From Spirochaetia bacterium (GTDB lineage Bacteria > Spirochaetota > UBA4802 > UBA5550), in the NCBI GenBank assembly GCA_009885955.1, contig VFJS01000012.1:1-45989 (forward strand): a DNA stretch of 45,989 nt. Direction: 5' to 3'. A program made the translations under genes and the position numbers. Positions 24,017-31,761 of the stretch are shown here, one piece after another. The notes beneath the pieces were generated by a model. The model was given only the letters and a program-made list of their open reading frames with translations, ran no database searches and was not told the DNA's origin. Each line of letters begins with the position of its first letter. Position 1 is the stretch's first letter.

Positions 24017-25370
24017 TATCATAAAGCAGGCCTGGGCCATAGTGCCCAATCGCCTGGCCGGAATTGACAATGTGATTAAATCCCACATGGCCGGAGAGAA
24101 GCTGAACCTTAAAAAAATGGAAGCCAGTATTCTTGACTTTCCCGGAATGGATAAAAAAACCGGGCTCTCATACGACATTCTCAACAGGACTGCATTGATA
24201 CCCGTCCAGGGTGTTCTTGCCAAGCGTCCGGGTATTTTCGAGCGGCTTTTTTTCGGGGCCATTTCCATGGAAAATATCAAAGCCGATTTTCTCGATGCCT
24301 CGGTAAACCCGAATGTTGACAAGATTATCCTGCTTATTGATTCCCCCGGAGGTACCGTTGACGGAACCGAGGAGCTGGCATCGGCGGTATTTGCTGCCAG
24401 GGGAACAAAAAAAATTATCGCGTATTCCGATGGGATGATATGCAGCGGGGCCTACTGGCTCGGCGCAGCCGCGGACAAGATATATATATCCGGAAACACG
24501 GTGACCGCCGGCTCCATCGGTGTGGTGGCCACGCATGTTGATTACAGTGAGATGGACAAAAAGGCCGGGATGGTTGTAACCGAAGTTTATTCCGGAAAAT
24601 TTAAAAGGCTGGTGTCTCAAAACAAGCCCCTCTCTGAAGAAGGTAAAAATTATCTTCAGGACCAGGTCGATTATATCTATTCAATTTTCGTTTCAACCGT
24701 CGCCAATTACCGGGGAGTCTCAATTGAGAAGGTTCTTTCGGATATGGCTGATGGCAAAATTTTTATCGGTGAACAGGCAATTAAGGCCGGGCTGGTTGAC
24801 GGTGTATCAACCCTGGACGGCTTGATTAATATGGCTCCTGCCGGTGTTGCGGGAAAAAATACAATGAAAGCGGAGGATGATATGCCAATAACATTGGAGT
24901 CTTTGAAAAAAGAAAATCCTGAAATATATAACGCAGCGTTTCAGGAAGGGAAGAAATCGGTTGAGGGAACTATGCCCGATGCGGTGAAAGCCGTTGAAGC
25001 CGAAAGGGAAAGAATGAAGTCTGTTAAAGAGCAGCTGCAGCCGGGCTATGAATCTCTTATCGATGCTATGATGTTTGACGGGAAAAGTACCGCCGGTGAC
25101 GCGGCCGTTGCCATCAACCAGGCTGAGAAAAAGAAGAAAGAATCAATGCTGGGTAAGCTCAATGCCGATAAGGTGGATCCTCTTCCCGGTGCGGAAGGCG
25201 GAGCATCAGGCACGGAAAAACCCGAAGATAAAAAGGATTTTGACGCCCTTGTAAAAGAGCATTCCGAAAAAAACGGATGCACCAGGGCAAAATCCATAAT
25301 CGCTATCGCGAAAGAGCACCCTGAAAAACACAGGGAATGGATCAACAAAGTAAACAAGAGGGAGGCGTAA
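24003..25370 (+). CDS. S49-family head maturation protease (lambda gpC-like)
   Basis: The 455-residue protein belongs to the ClpP/SppA fold. The oxyanion region is LIDSPGGTVDG, the nucleophile is Ser148 in ICSGAYW, and Lys199 in YSGKFKR is the probable general base. The C-terminal about 150 residues are helical and charged, a scaffold-like extension comparable with the lambda C/Nu3 arrangement. A scaffold could start at an internal Met such as the one at 24892 or 24864. AAGGAG six bases before ATG 24003 sets the start. Confidence 0.9.
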   Translation: MALIDIIKQAWAIVPNRLAGIDNVIKSHMAGEKLNLKKMEASILDFPGMDKKTGLSYDILNRTALIPVQGVLAKRPGIFERLFFGAISMENIKADFLDASVNPNVDKIILLIDSPGGTVDGTEELASAVFAARGTKKIIAYSDGMICSGAYWLGAAADKIYISGNTVTAGSIGVVATHVDYSEMDKKAGMVVTEVYSGKFKRLVSQNKPLSEEGKNYLQDQVDYIYSIFVSTVANYRGVSIEKVLSDMADGKIFIGEQAIKAGLVDGVSTLDGLINMAPAGVAGKNTMKAEDDMPITLESLKKENPEIYNAAFQEGKKSVEGTMPDAVKAVEAERERMKSVKEQLQPGYESLIDAMMFDGKSTAGDAAVAINQAEKKKKESMLGKLNADKVDPLPGAEGGASGTEKPEDKKDFDALVKEHSEKNGCTRAKSIIAIAKEHPEKHREWINKVNKREA

Positions 25371-25371
25371 T

Positions 25372-26328
25372 ATGAATGAAGGAATCAGAACATTTACCGC
25401 CAACGGCGCAATCACGGCCCATTCGAGGGTTAAGGTTTCCTCCGGGACAACCACTACTCCTCCACAGGTTGAGCTTGCCGGTTCCGGCGAACAGCATATA
25501 GGTTATGCTGAATATGCCGTTGCAACAGGCGAACTGGTTGCCGTAAGAATCAGAAATTACAACGGAACCGTTGAGGCTATTGCAGGAGAGGCTCTTGCAA
25601 AAGGAGCGGTTCTTTATGGTGCGGCAGCCGGAAAGGTGAAGGACACTTCGGCCGGGTCGGCCATCGGCATCGCCCTGGAGGAAGCAACTGCAGATGGAGA
25701 CATCATCGAGGTCGTTGATTTCACGGTCATGTCAACCACTGCCGCTACAGTTTCCGTGGCAGATACGGGAGGATTTACCTCGGCGGCCACAGTGGAAGCG
25801 GCCCTGGCAGAGATTTACCAGGACCTTGTAACAGCACAGGCGACAATTACGGTTCCCCTGGGAGCAATAACCCAGGAGGACGGGACAGCCCTGACAAAGC
25901 AGGCCACCACCGTTGCCGGTTATTCTCAGCTCGGAAACAAGGAAACCGTCATTGACATTCCTGTTAACTGCTCAGCCGGGGAAGCCCTGGGATTTTCCAT
26001 TCCCGTTCCCCAGGACCTTGATAACACAGCTGACATCACGGTCCACGTATTGGCAGGGAAAGCCGCGGATCTCGATACTCTTACCCTGGACTGCGAGGTT
26101 TACCCGAGCGCTGCCGGTGACGTTGGAAATGCCGATATCCAGGACACTGCAGCGCAAGCCATTACCGCAGCGGTGAGCGAACTTGTCTTCACTTGCGGGG
26201 CCGATGGAGTGCTTGCCGCTCCCGGGACCTTATCAGTTGTCCTCACTCTTGGCGGGACAAACGACGGTGATGCCGTTTACATTTACGGCGCTTGGATCGA
26301 GTACACAAAAGCAATCCTGGCCAGTTAG
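25372..26328 (+). CDS. Capsid decoration protein (DUF2190/gpD-like) with an extra C-terminal domain
   Basis: The first about 115 residues match the DUF2190 decoration-protein pattern: an N-terminal extension, then beta-rich HIGYAEYAVATGELVAVRI and AGEALAKGAVLYGAAAGKV. These stabilise the expanded capsid. The remaining about 200 residues form a separate Thr/Ala-rich beta domain ending AVYIYGAWIEYTKAILAS, which resembles jelly-roll fibre heads. So the capsid surface may carry an added domain at each decoration site. Confidence 0.8.
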   Translation: MNEGIRTFTANGAITAHSRVKVSSGTTTTPPQVELAGSGEQHIGYAEYAVATGELVAVRIRNYNGTVEAIAGEALAKGAVLYGAAAGKVKDTSAGSAIGIALEEATADGDIIEVVDFTVMSTTAATVSVADTGGFTSAATVEAALAEIYQDLVTAQATITVPLGAITQEDGTALTKQATTVAGYSQLGNKETVIDIPVNCSAGEALGFSIPVPQDLDNTADITVHVLAGKAADLDTLTLDCEVYPSAAGDVGNADIQDTAAQAITAAVSELVFTCGADGVLAAPGTLSVVLTLGGTNDGDAVYIYGAWIEYTKAILAS

Positions 26329-26375
26329 GATTGAAGAACCAGTTTTAAATTTATGAAAATATGAGGTAAATAGAT

Positions 26376-27341
26376 ATGCCGAGACCAACAAGCGGAACAA
26401 CATTACAGAGGCCCGATCTGGGGGCGCTGGCTTATGAGTGTCTGACGTCAGCATCCCAGGGCGGGTTTATAGGATTGTCTCTTCTTCCGGTTTTTCCGGC
26501 GAAAAGGCAGTCAGCTGATTATCCCAAAATTCCCATTGAAGCCCTTCTGAAAATGAAGGATGTCTCCAGGGGGCCCCGGGGTGATTATAACCGGTCCGAT
26601 TATGAATTTGAGACCGGGACCTATGCGTGCAAGGAGCGCGGCTGGGAAGAAAGGGTCGATGATGTTGAAGCGGCGATGTATAACAATTACTTCGACGCTG
26701 AAATCGTCGCGGTTGATAGGTCCATGGATACGATTTTAAGGGCTCAGGAAAAGAGGGTTGCAGACATGCTTTTTAACACGGGTAACCTGGGAAATACCGG
26801 GGTCTCTATCGAATGGAGCACAGCTGCAAGCGCAACGCCTAAGCATGACGTTGTTATTACCGGTAAGGGAAACATGAAGGCCGCATCGGGCCTTGTCCCT
26901 AACGCCTTGGCAATGGGGATTACCGCTTTCAATAACCTCATGCTTACGGCAGAGGTAAAGGACGCTTTCAAGTACACCAACCCCGTTGACATCGGTACCA
27001 TCGAGGAGCAGGCAAAAGTAGCTGCAAGATATTTCGGTGTTGAGCAGGTCCTCATCGGAGGCGCCATCTACGATTCAGCCAAAAAGGGAAAATCTTTCAC
27101 CATCGCTGATATATGGGACGATGAATATGTCCTGCTCTGCAAAATTGCGAGCGCTCGGGACCTTAAAGACCCTGGGCTGGGAAGGACGTTCCTCTGGGAA
27201 GAGGACAGCCCTGAGAATGTGGTTGTTGAGACTTACCGGGAAGAGCAGACGAGATCCAATATCGTCCGGGTACGTCACAACGTGGACGAGTGCTTTGTTT
27301 TCGCCGGAGCCGGTTACCTGTTATCAAACATAACCGCTTAA
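26376..27341 (+). CDS. Major capsid protein (HK97 fold, gpE-like)
   Basis: The 321-residue protein has the length and position of lambda gpE. Visible features are LPVFPAKRQSADYPKIP, a central KERGWEERVDD block, the A-domain-like FGVEQVLIGGAIYDSAKKG and a C-terminal YREEQTRSNIVRVRHNVDE strand ending in FAGAGYLLSNITA. It forms the icosahedral shell. Confidence 0.9.
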   Translation: MPRPTSGTTLQRPDLGALAYECLTSASQGGFIGLSLLPVFPAKRQSADYPKIPIEALLKMKDVSRGPRGDYNRSDYEFETGTYACKERGWEERVDDVEAAMYNNYFDAEIVAVDRSMDTILRAQEKRVADMLFNTGNLGNTGVSIEWSTAASATPKHDVVITGKGNMKAASGLVPNALAMGITAFNNLMLTAEVKDAFKYTNPVDIGTIEEQAKVAARYFGVEQVLIGGAIYDSAKKGKSFTIADIWDDEYVLLCKIASARDLKDPGLGRTFLWEEDSPENVVVETYREEQTRSNIVRVRHNVDECFVFAGAGYLLSNITA

Positions 27342-27349
27342 TAACAATA

Positions 27350-27370
27350 GGGGCGGGCTTTGCCCGCCCC
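27350..27370 (+). terminator. Perfect stem-loop after the major capsid gene
   Basis: GGGGCGGGC, loop TTT, GCCCGCCCC: nine GC-only pairs at 27350-27370. No T-run follows. It lies 9 bases after the capsid stop and may stabilise the 3' end of the capsid message or attenuate transcription. Confidence 0.7.
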
Positions 27371-27386
27371 ATATTAAAGGTAATAT

Positions 27387-27701
27387 ATGACGCTTCTTGA
27401 CCAGATGGAAACTGATTTTGATGCCTTAATCAACACCGGAGACTTTGCTCAGAGTGTAGTTTATACTCCTTCCGGTGGGCCGGCAAAACCGATTGATGCC
27501 ATCTTTGATGATGAATTCAGCGGCCTCAATACTCAGACCGGGCAGATGGAAACATCAAAGCCCCAGGTGATGGTCAGGGATTCGGATGTTGCGGGGGTAA
27601 CTAAAAAGGCCACCGTGACGGTCGGGGTTATTGTCTATAAGGTCATAGGAATTAATCCCGATGGTACAGGCTTAACAACTCTTATTCTGAGCAAGGATTA
27701 A
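27387..27701 (+). CDS. Head-tail attachment protein (lambda FII-like)
   Basis: 104 residues. AIFDDEFSGLNTQTGQ, then KPQVMVRDSDVAGV and VIGINPDGTGLTTLILSKD follow the pattern of the phage attachment (FII) family, which binds the head after DNA packaging to receive the tail. Located between capsid and tail terminator, as in lambda. Confidence 0.78.
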   Translation: MTLLDQMETDFDALINTGDFAQSVVYTPSGGPAKPIDAIFDDEFSGLNTQTGQMETSKPQVMVRDSDVAGVTKKATVTVGVIVYKVIGINPDGTGLTTLILSKD

Positions 27702-28142
27702 ATGGCAAGCAAGAAAAGACAGGACATCATAAGCGCTGTGGATACCAGGATGAAAGCCATTCTGGTGACCGGCGGGTATGAAACGGATCTCGGGGAAAAT
27801 GTGATTGAATACCAGTTACATCCACCGGATCCCGATGAACTGCCTTTTCTCTCATACCGGGACACCGGAGCCGATTCCATTGACCGGGACAATGTTTATG
27901 AATACAAAAAACTTAACCTGGAAATCGGAATCAAGGTCTCCAGCTCCACGGCCCTGTCCGATGTACGGAAGTATATCCGGGACGTTCTGAAGGCCGTTAA
28001 GGCGGATCTGTCCTGGGGAAAGAATGCCTATGAGACCGTCTATGAAGGCGATACCATTTCAGCTCAGCAGGAAGAGAATGTCTTCGCCGATGTCCTGATT
28101 AAAATCGGCATATATTATCAAACACTATTATGGGAGGATTAA
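27702..28142 (+). CDS. Tail terminator-like protein (gpU-like)
   Basis: 146 residues: helical start IISAVDTRMKAIL, strand-rich middle with LEIGIKVSSSTALSDVRKYIRDVLKAV, and a C-terminal IKIGIYYQTLLWED, the last strand typical of tail-completion proteins. It starts immediately after the previous stop. The family call is from pattern and position. Confidence 0.65.
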   Translation: MASKKRQDIISAVDTRMKAILVTGGYETDLGENVIEYQLHPPDPDELPFLSYRDTGADSIDRDNVYEYKKLNLEIGIKVSSSTALSDVRKYIRDVLKAVKADLSWGKNAYETVYEGDTISAQQEENVFADVLIKIGIYYQTLLWED

Positions 28143-28143
28143 C

Positions 28144-29019
28144 ATGCCAGCAGACAATCCGATTGGACAATTCGGAATTCATTCTGCCTGTTTTTACGAC
28201 AGGGATACCGGAATACCAATAAGCATACTCAAGATAATCGGTGAGGCGAACTTCGACATGAAGGCCGACTATGCCGATCTGGAGGGAGGTTCCCAGATGT
28301 TCTCATGGGATTCAGAACTGACAAAAATAGGATCTGAAATATCCTTAACGGGAAGAGAATATGAACCGAACACCATGGCAATGCTCATGGGGGCCACATT
28401 AACAGAGAATGCCGCTGAAGCAACCGGTGCGATTGATGGTTACGCCAATGTCAATGGCTCATCCATTAAAAATGCGACAACCGGTATCGCGTCAGTTGAT
28501 GTAACCGGGGCCGATTCGGCTGATCTAAAAGAAGGGAAATATATCATCAAGGCCACCGGCGCGCAGGCAGTCAGCATCTATGCTTTAACTGATGTTGATT
28601 TCGCCAATGGCACCGATGAAGTGCTGGATGATAACTTCGGCCTTGTTGAGACCGGAGTGTCCGTTTCAGCAACGGCTGCAATAGCAAATTTCGGTTTAAC
28701 TCTTACAAAAGGGAGCGGTACCGTAGCCCTCACAATCGGCGACACCGCGGAATTTTATGTAAGGAAACCGAATAAGAAAAGCTATGAGCTGCCCTTCGGA
28801 TCATCGAGCTCCAATTACCAGGAAGTGGGAGTTCTTCTCGCCGGCCAGAAGCAGGCAGACGGATCCATCACTACACTTGAGATATACCGGGCAAAGGTTG
28901 CCGGGTTCCCTATATCGTTCAAGGAAAAGGCCTGGTCTGAGTGGTCGTTGACTATCAAAGTCAATTATGATTCCACGAAAAACGGGGTCGGTACATGGAG
29001 AAAGACCATAGCAGCATAG
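28144..29019 (+). CDS. Major tail tube protein
   Basis: The 291-residue protein starts with IGQFGIHSACFYDRDTG, then EANFDMKADYADLEGG, and ends FPISFKEKAWSEWSLTIKVNYD, a standard tube-protein outline with beta-sandwich core. It is preceded by the terminator protein and followed by the G/GT pair, as in lambda gpV. Middle residues (about 90-210) look like an inserted Ig-like domain. Confidence 0.78.
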   Translation: MPADNPIGQFGIHSACFYDRDTGIPISILKIIGEANFDMKADYADLEGGSQMFSWDSELTKIGSEISLTGREYEPNTMAMLMGATLTENAAEATGAIDGYANVNGSSIKNATTGIASVDVTGADSADLKEGKYIIKATGAQAVSIYALTDVDFANGTDEVLDDNFGLVETGVSVSATAAIANFGLTLTKGSGTVALTIGDTAEFYVRKPNKKSYELPFGSSSSNYQEVGVLLAGQKQADGSITTLEIYRAKVAGFPISFKEKAWSEWSLTIKVNYDSTKNGVGTWRKTIAA

Positions 29020-29042
29020 TGTGAAGTGAATTTGAAATCAAT

Positions 29043-29072
29043 TTATCCTGGGGGAATGAAACCCCAGGATAA
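29043..29072 (+). terminator. Perfect stem-loop after the tail tube gene
   Basis: Arms TTATCCTGGGG and CCCCAGGATAA (29043-29053, 29062-29072) are perfectly complementary over 11 bases with an 8-base loop. A weak T/A stretch follows. Like the one after the capsid gene, it marks the end of a high-copy structural gene. Confidence 0.7.
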
Positions 29073-29087
29073 AATTTAAGGATATGT

Positions 29088-29393
29088 ATGAAAATAGTAA
29101 CCATCGACGGCAAGCGGATAAAGTTGAAAGCAACGGGACGCTCTGCCATGGAACTCATAAAGAAATTTAATCTGATGAATATGCAGGATGTCCATCCGGA
29201 TTCGATATTCAATTTTTATTACGAAGCTATCTGGAAATTCATTGTCCCGAAATATGGATTTCTAAAGCCTTTTTTAACATTCAGAAGGTTTAAAAACAAG
29301 TTTGATCTCGAAGAATTGCGGGAAATAGGAATTATGATTTTGCCCATGCTTTATGGTTCACTCCCGGAGGTGGATGAATCTAAAAAAAAGTAA
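29088..29393 (+). CDS. Tail assembly chaperone, gpG-like
   Basis: 101 residues starting KIVTIDGKRIKLKATG, followed by helices and a C-terminal run, DLEELREIGIMILPMLYG. It lies between tail tube and tape measure, where lambda G lies. It keeps the tape measure soluble and recruits tube subunits. Its last codons are AAA AAA AAG TAA, a slippery site for a -1 shift into the next frame. Confidence 0.75.
   Translation: MKIVTIDGKRIKLKATGRSAMELIKKFNLMNMQDVHPDSIFNFYYEAIWKFIVPKYGFLKPFLTFRRFKNKFDLEELREIGIMILPMLYGSLPEVDESKKK
29366..29390 (+). promoter_or_regulatory. Programmed -1 frameshift site for the G-GT fusion
   Basis: The heptamer A AAA AAG at 29384-29390 is in the zero-frame phase needed for a -1 shift. 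After slipping, the next codons are GTA AGT GAG CCG, with no stop, and then join the downstream frame at 29402. A GGAGG at 29366-29370 ends 13 bases before the heptamer, a distance at which a Shine-Dalgarno-like element stimulates -1 shifting in dnaX. Confidence 0.78.
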
Positions 29394-29749
29394 GTGAGCC
29401 GGTGTCGTTTGAAGAAATATTATTCTGGCTTACGACATATCAGGAAAATCTTCTCTTCATATCGAAGAGGCACCTTCATCTCAGCATGAAGGAGTTTTAC
29501 CAGGAGGATCTGGAAGTACTTACGATGCTGGCTAACAAATACCTTGATGAGAATAACTATCGCGAGATTCAGAACCTGCAAATGCAGGGGATAGATCCGA
29601 ATAAGATTCCGTATTATAAAAGTATTATGGACCGGACCAAAGAAAAAGTAAATAAAATAAAAAAACATGAAATCATTTCAGCAGTAGAAAAAAAGGAATA
29701 CATTAATACCTTTACCAATGTGTTAAGCGAGATAAAAAAGAATGGCTGA
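29390..29749 (+). CDS. Tail assembly chaperone T-part, expressed by -1 frameshift (GT-like)
   Basis: The downstream frame encodes a mostly helical segment, beginning SFEEILFWLTTYQENLLF after the shift. Alone it would need GTG at 29402, but no Shine-Dalgarno lies before it. Read through the slippery site, it gives a fusion of about 220 residues. Such GT proteins bind the tape measure protein in siphoviruses. The tape-measure gene starts 8 bases before this stop. Confidence 0.72.
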   Translation, partial: VSEPVSFEEILFWLTTYQENLLFISKRHLHLSMKEFYQEDLEVLTMLANKYLDENNYREIQNLQMQGIDPNKIPYYKSIMDRTKEKVNKIKKHEIISAVEKKEYINTFTNVLSEIKKNG

Positions 29750-31760
29750 TGCAAATAAAGTTGCCATAGAGCTGGCTCTTGAAAACAGGAAGTATCTCCA
29801 GGAGATAAAAAAATCCCAGGAAGCAATTTCAAAGTTTTCAGATAAAGCCTCATCCGGAATGAAGATGCTCGGGAATGTGATGTCGGCCCTTCCAATTATA
29901 GGGCTTATTGCCGCATTTCAAAAGCTCATTACAACAACCGACGCTCAGGAAAAGGCCGAGATTCAACTCAATGCGATCCTGAAAAGCACCAAATTTGCAG
30001 CCGGCATGACAGCGGATGAGTTAATCAACCTTTCAAAGAACCTTGCAAGCGTAACAACCTTCTCAGACCAGGCAATTCTGTCAGCTGAAAATATGCTTCT
30101 CACATTTACCAATATTGGTCAAAAGGTTTTCCCGCAAGCAACAGAAGCAATCCTGAATATGTCAGTTGTCATGGGAACTGACTTGAAATCCCAGGCAATA
30201 CAGCTGGGCAAAGCTCTTAACGACCCAATAGCTGGAGCATCGGCCCTGAAAGAAGTCGGGGTTGCCTTTACGAATCAGCAAATTGAACAGATTGCTGTAA
30301 TGCAGAAATCGGGCAATATTCTCGGGGCTCAAAAAATTATTTTAAATGAGCTCAATACCGAGTTTGGCGGCCTGGCTCGGGCATCGAGGGACACCGTTGG
30401 CGGATCATTTACCGTCCTTGGTAATAAATTCACCGATTTGATGGAGAAATTTGGAACACAGCTTGAACCTGCTATCAAGGGGCTGTTAATTGCCTTTTCG
30501 GATGCAACGGATTCATCCGGTGTTTTTGGCAAGGCTCTCATGGTTCTCACAGTCCCAGCCAATTTAGTTATTAAATCAATCGCCAACATCGTCATGGCTC
30601 TTCAGCGTTTATCATTAGCAGGAGATATTGGAAAGCTTGATGAGAGGATGGAGAAGCTTGGCGAGAGCATGAAAAAGGCTGCAGCTGGAGGGAATACAGA
30701 GAGGGTAGCCGCATATAAACAGAAACTAATTGATTTATGGAATGAGAAGAAAAAGCTACAACAGCAAGATTGGGATATGGGCGACCAGATAGAGAAGAAT
30801 GCAAAAAATGCATTCGGTCTCTATGACACCGAAATGAAAAAGCTTCAAGATAAAAACAAGCAATTAAAAGAGAATAAATATACCTATGTTCAGACCGCTC
30901 AAGAACAGAAAAAATATCAACAGGAACAAATTGCTTTATTGAACTTTTTGGGTGAAGAGGAAAAAGCGCAGCTTGAACAACTGCAATTAGAAAAGATGGA
31001 GATGATTAAGCTCCATAAGGAGCAGGAAGTTGCAATCACAGTAGCCGCTGAACAGAAAAAACAAGATATATACAGGCTGACAAAGGAAAAACAAATAGGT
31101 TATGGGATGACTATTCTCGGCACGATTGGCGGGTTTGTTGGTCAATTGGGGGCGTTGCAAAATCAAGCATCGCAGAACAGAATAGCAAATATTGATTTGG
31201 AGCAACAGAAAGAAGTTGAAGCAATAAATAAATCATCGATGAGTGAAGAGCAAAAACAGGCAGCGATAGCAAAAATCAATGAATCCTATGAATTAAAAAA
31301 AAGAGCAGAGCAAAGAAGGGCTGCCGTAAAAGCAAAGGATTTTGCCATTGCCGAGACATTGCTCTCCATTCCCCAGGCCGCATTCGCTGCTTTCACCGGG
31401 CTTGCAAAAATAAATATTGTTGCCGCTGGTATTGCCGCTGCCGCTGCCACGGCTTTAGGTATTGCGAAGCTCCGTATGATTCAGCAACAGCCTCTGCCGG
31501 CAATGGCAACAGGAGCTTTTAATGTCCCGCGGGATATGACAGCCTTAATCCATCAGGGGGAGACTGTAATTCCGAAAACCATGACTGAAAGCATACAGAG
31601 AGGGGATGTATCATTAGGAAGCGGATCCGGCGGAGATACTTTTATTTTTAATGGGGCAATACTCGATGAAGGTAAACTTCTCAGTATAATTGATAGCCAG
31701 AGGCAGAAGAAAGCCGCCAGGATGGGAACGAGAGATTATAGACCTGCGAGCGTTTATTAA
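29742..31760 (+). CDS. Tape measure protein
   Basis: The 672-residue protein sets tail length; at about 1.5 angstrom per residue a tail near 100 nm would follow. The N-terminal part (LENRKYLQEIKKSQEAISKF) is typical of lambda H-like proteins, with ILNELNTEFGGLARASRDTVGG near residue 210. A hydrophobic segment, VAAGIAAAAATALGIAKL, lies near 550-580. The final part, IFNGAILDEGKLLSII, is the standard tape-measure C-terminus. It overlaps the T-part by 8 bases. Confidence 0.92.
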   Translation: MADANKVAIELALENRKYLQEIKKSQEAISKFSDKASSGMKMLGNVMSALPIIGLIAAFQKLITTTDAQEKAEIQLNAILKSTKFAAGMTADELINLSKNLASVTTFSDQAILSAENMLLTFTNIGQKVFPQATEAILNMSVVMGTDLKSQAIQLGKALNDPIAGASALKEVGVAFTNQQIEQIAVMQKSGNILGAQKIILNELNTEFGGLARASRDTVGGSFTVLGNKFTDLMEKFGTQLEPAIKGLLIAFSDATDSSGVFGKALMVLTVPANLVIKSIANIVMALQRLSLAGDIGKLDERMEKLGESMKKAAAGGNTERVAAYKQKLIDLWNEKKKLQQQDWDMGDQIEKNAKNAFGLYDTEMKKLQDKNKQLKENKYTYVQTAQEQKKYQQEQIALLNFLGEEEKAQLEQLQLEKMEMIKLHKEQEVAITVAAEQKKQDIYRLTKEKQIGYGMTILGTIGGFVGQLGALQNQASQNRIANIDLEQQKEVEAINKSSMSEEQKQAAIAKINESYELKKRAEQRRAAVKAKDFAIAETLLSIPQAAFAAFTGLAKINIVAAGIAAAAATALGIAKLRMIQQQPLPAMATGAFNVPRDMTALIHQGETVIPKTMTESIQRGDVSLGSGSGGDTFIFNGAILDEGKLLSIIDSQRQKKAARMGTRDYRPASVY

Positions 31761-31761
31761 A

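Noticed and set aside
31690-31761. An earlier start for the beta-helix tail protein in the same frame.
   Set aside because: That part overlaps the tape-measure end in another frame; ATG 31762 begins directly after the tape-measure stop.
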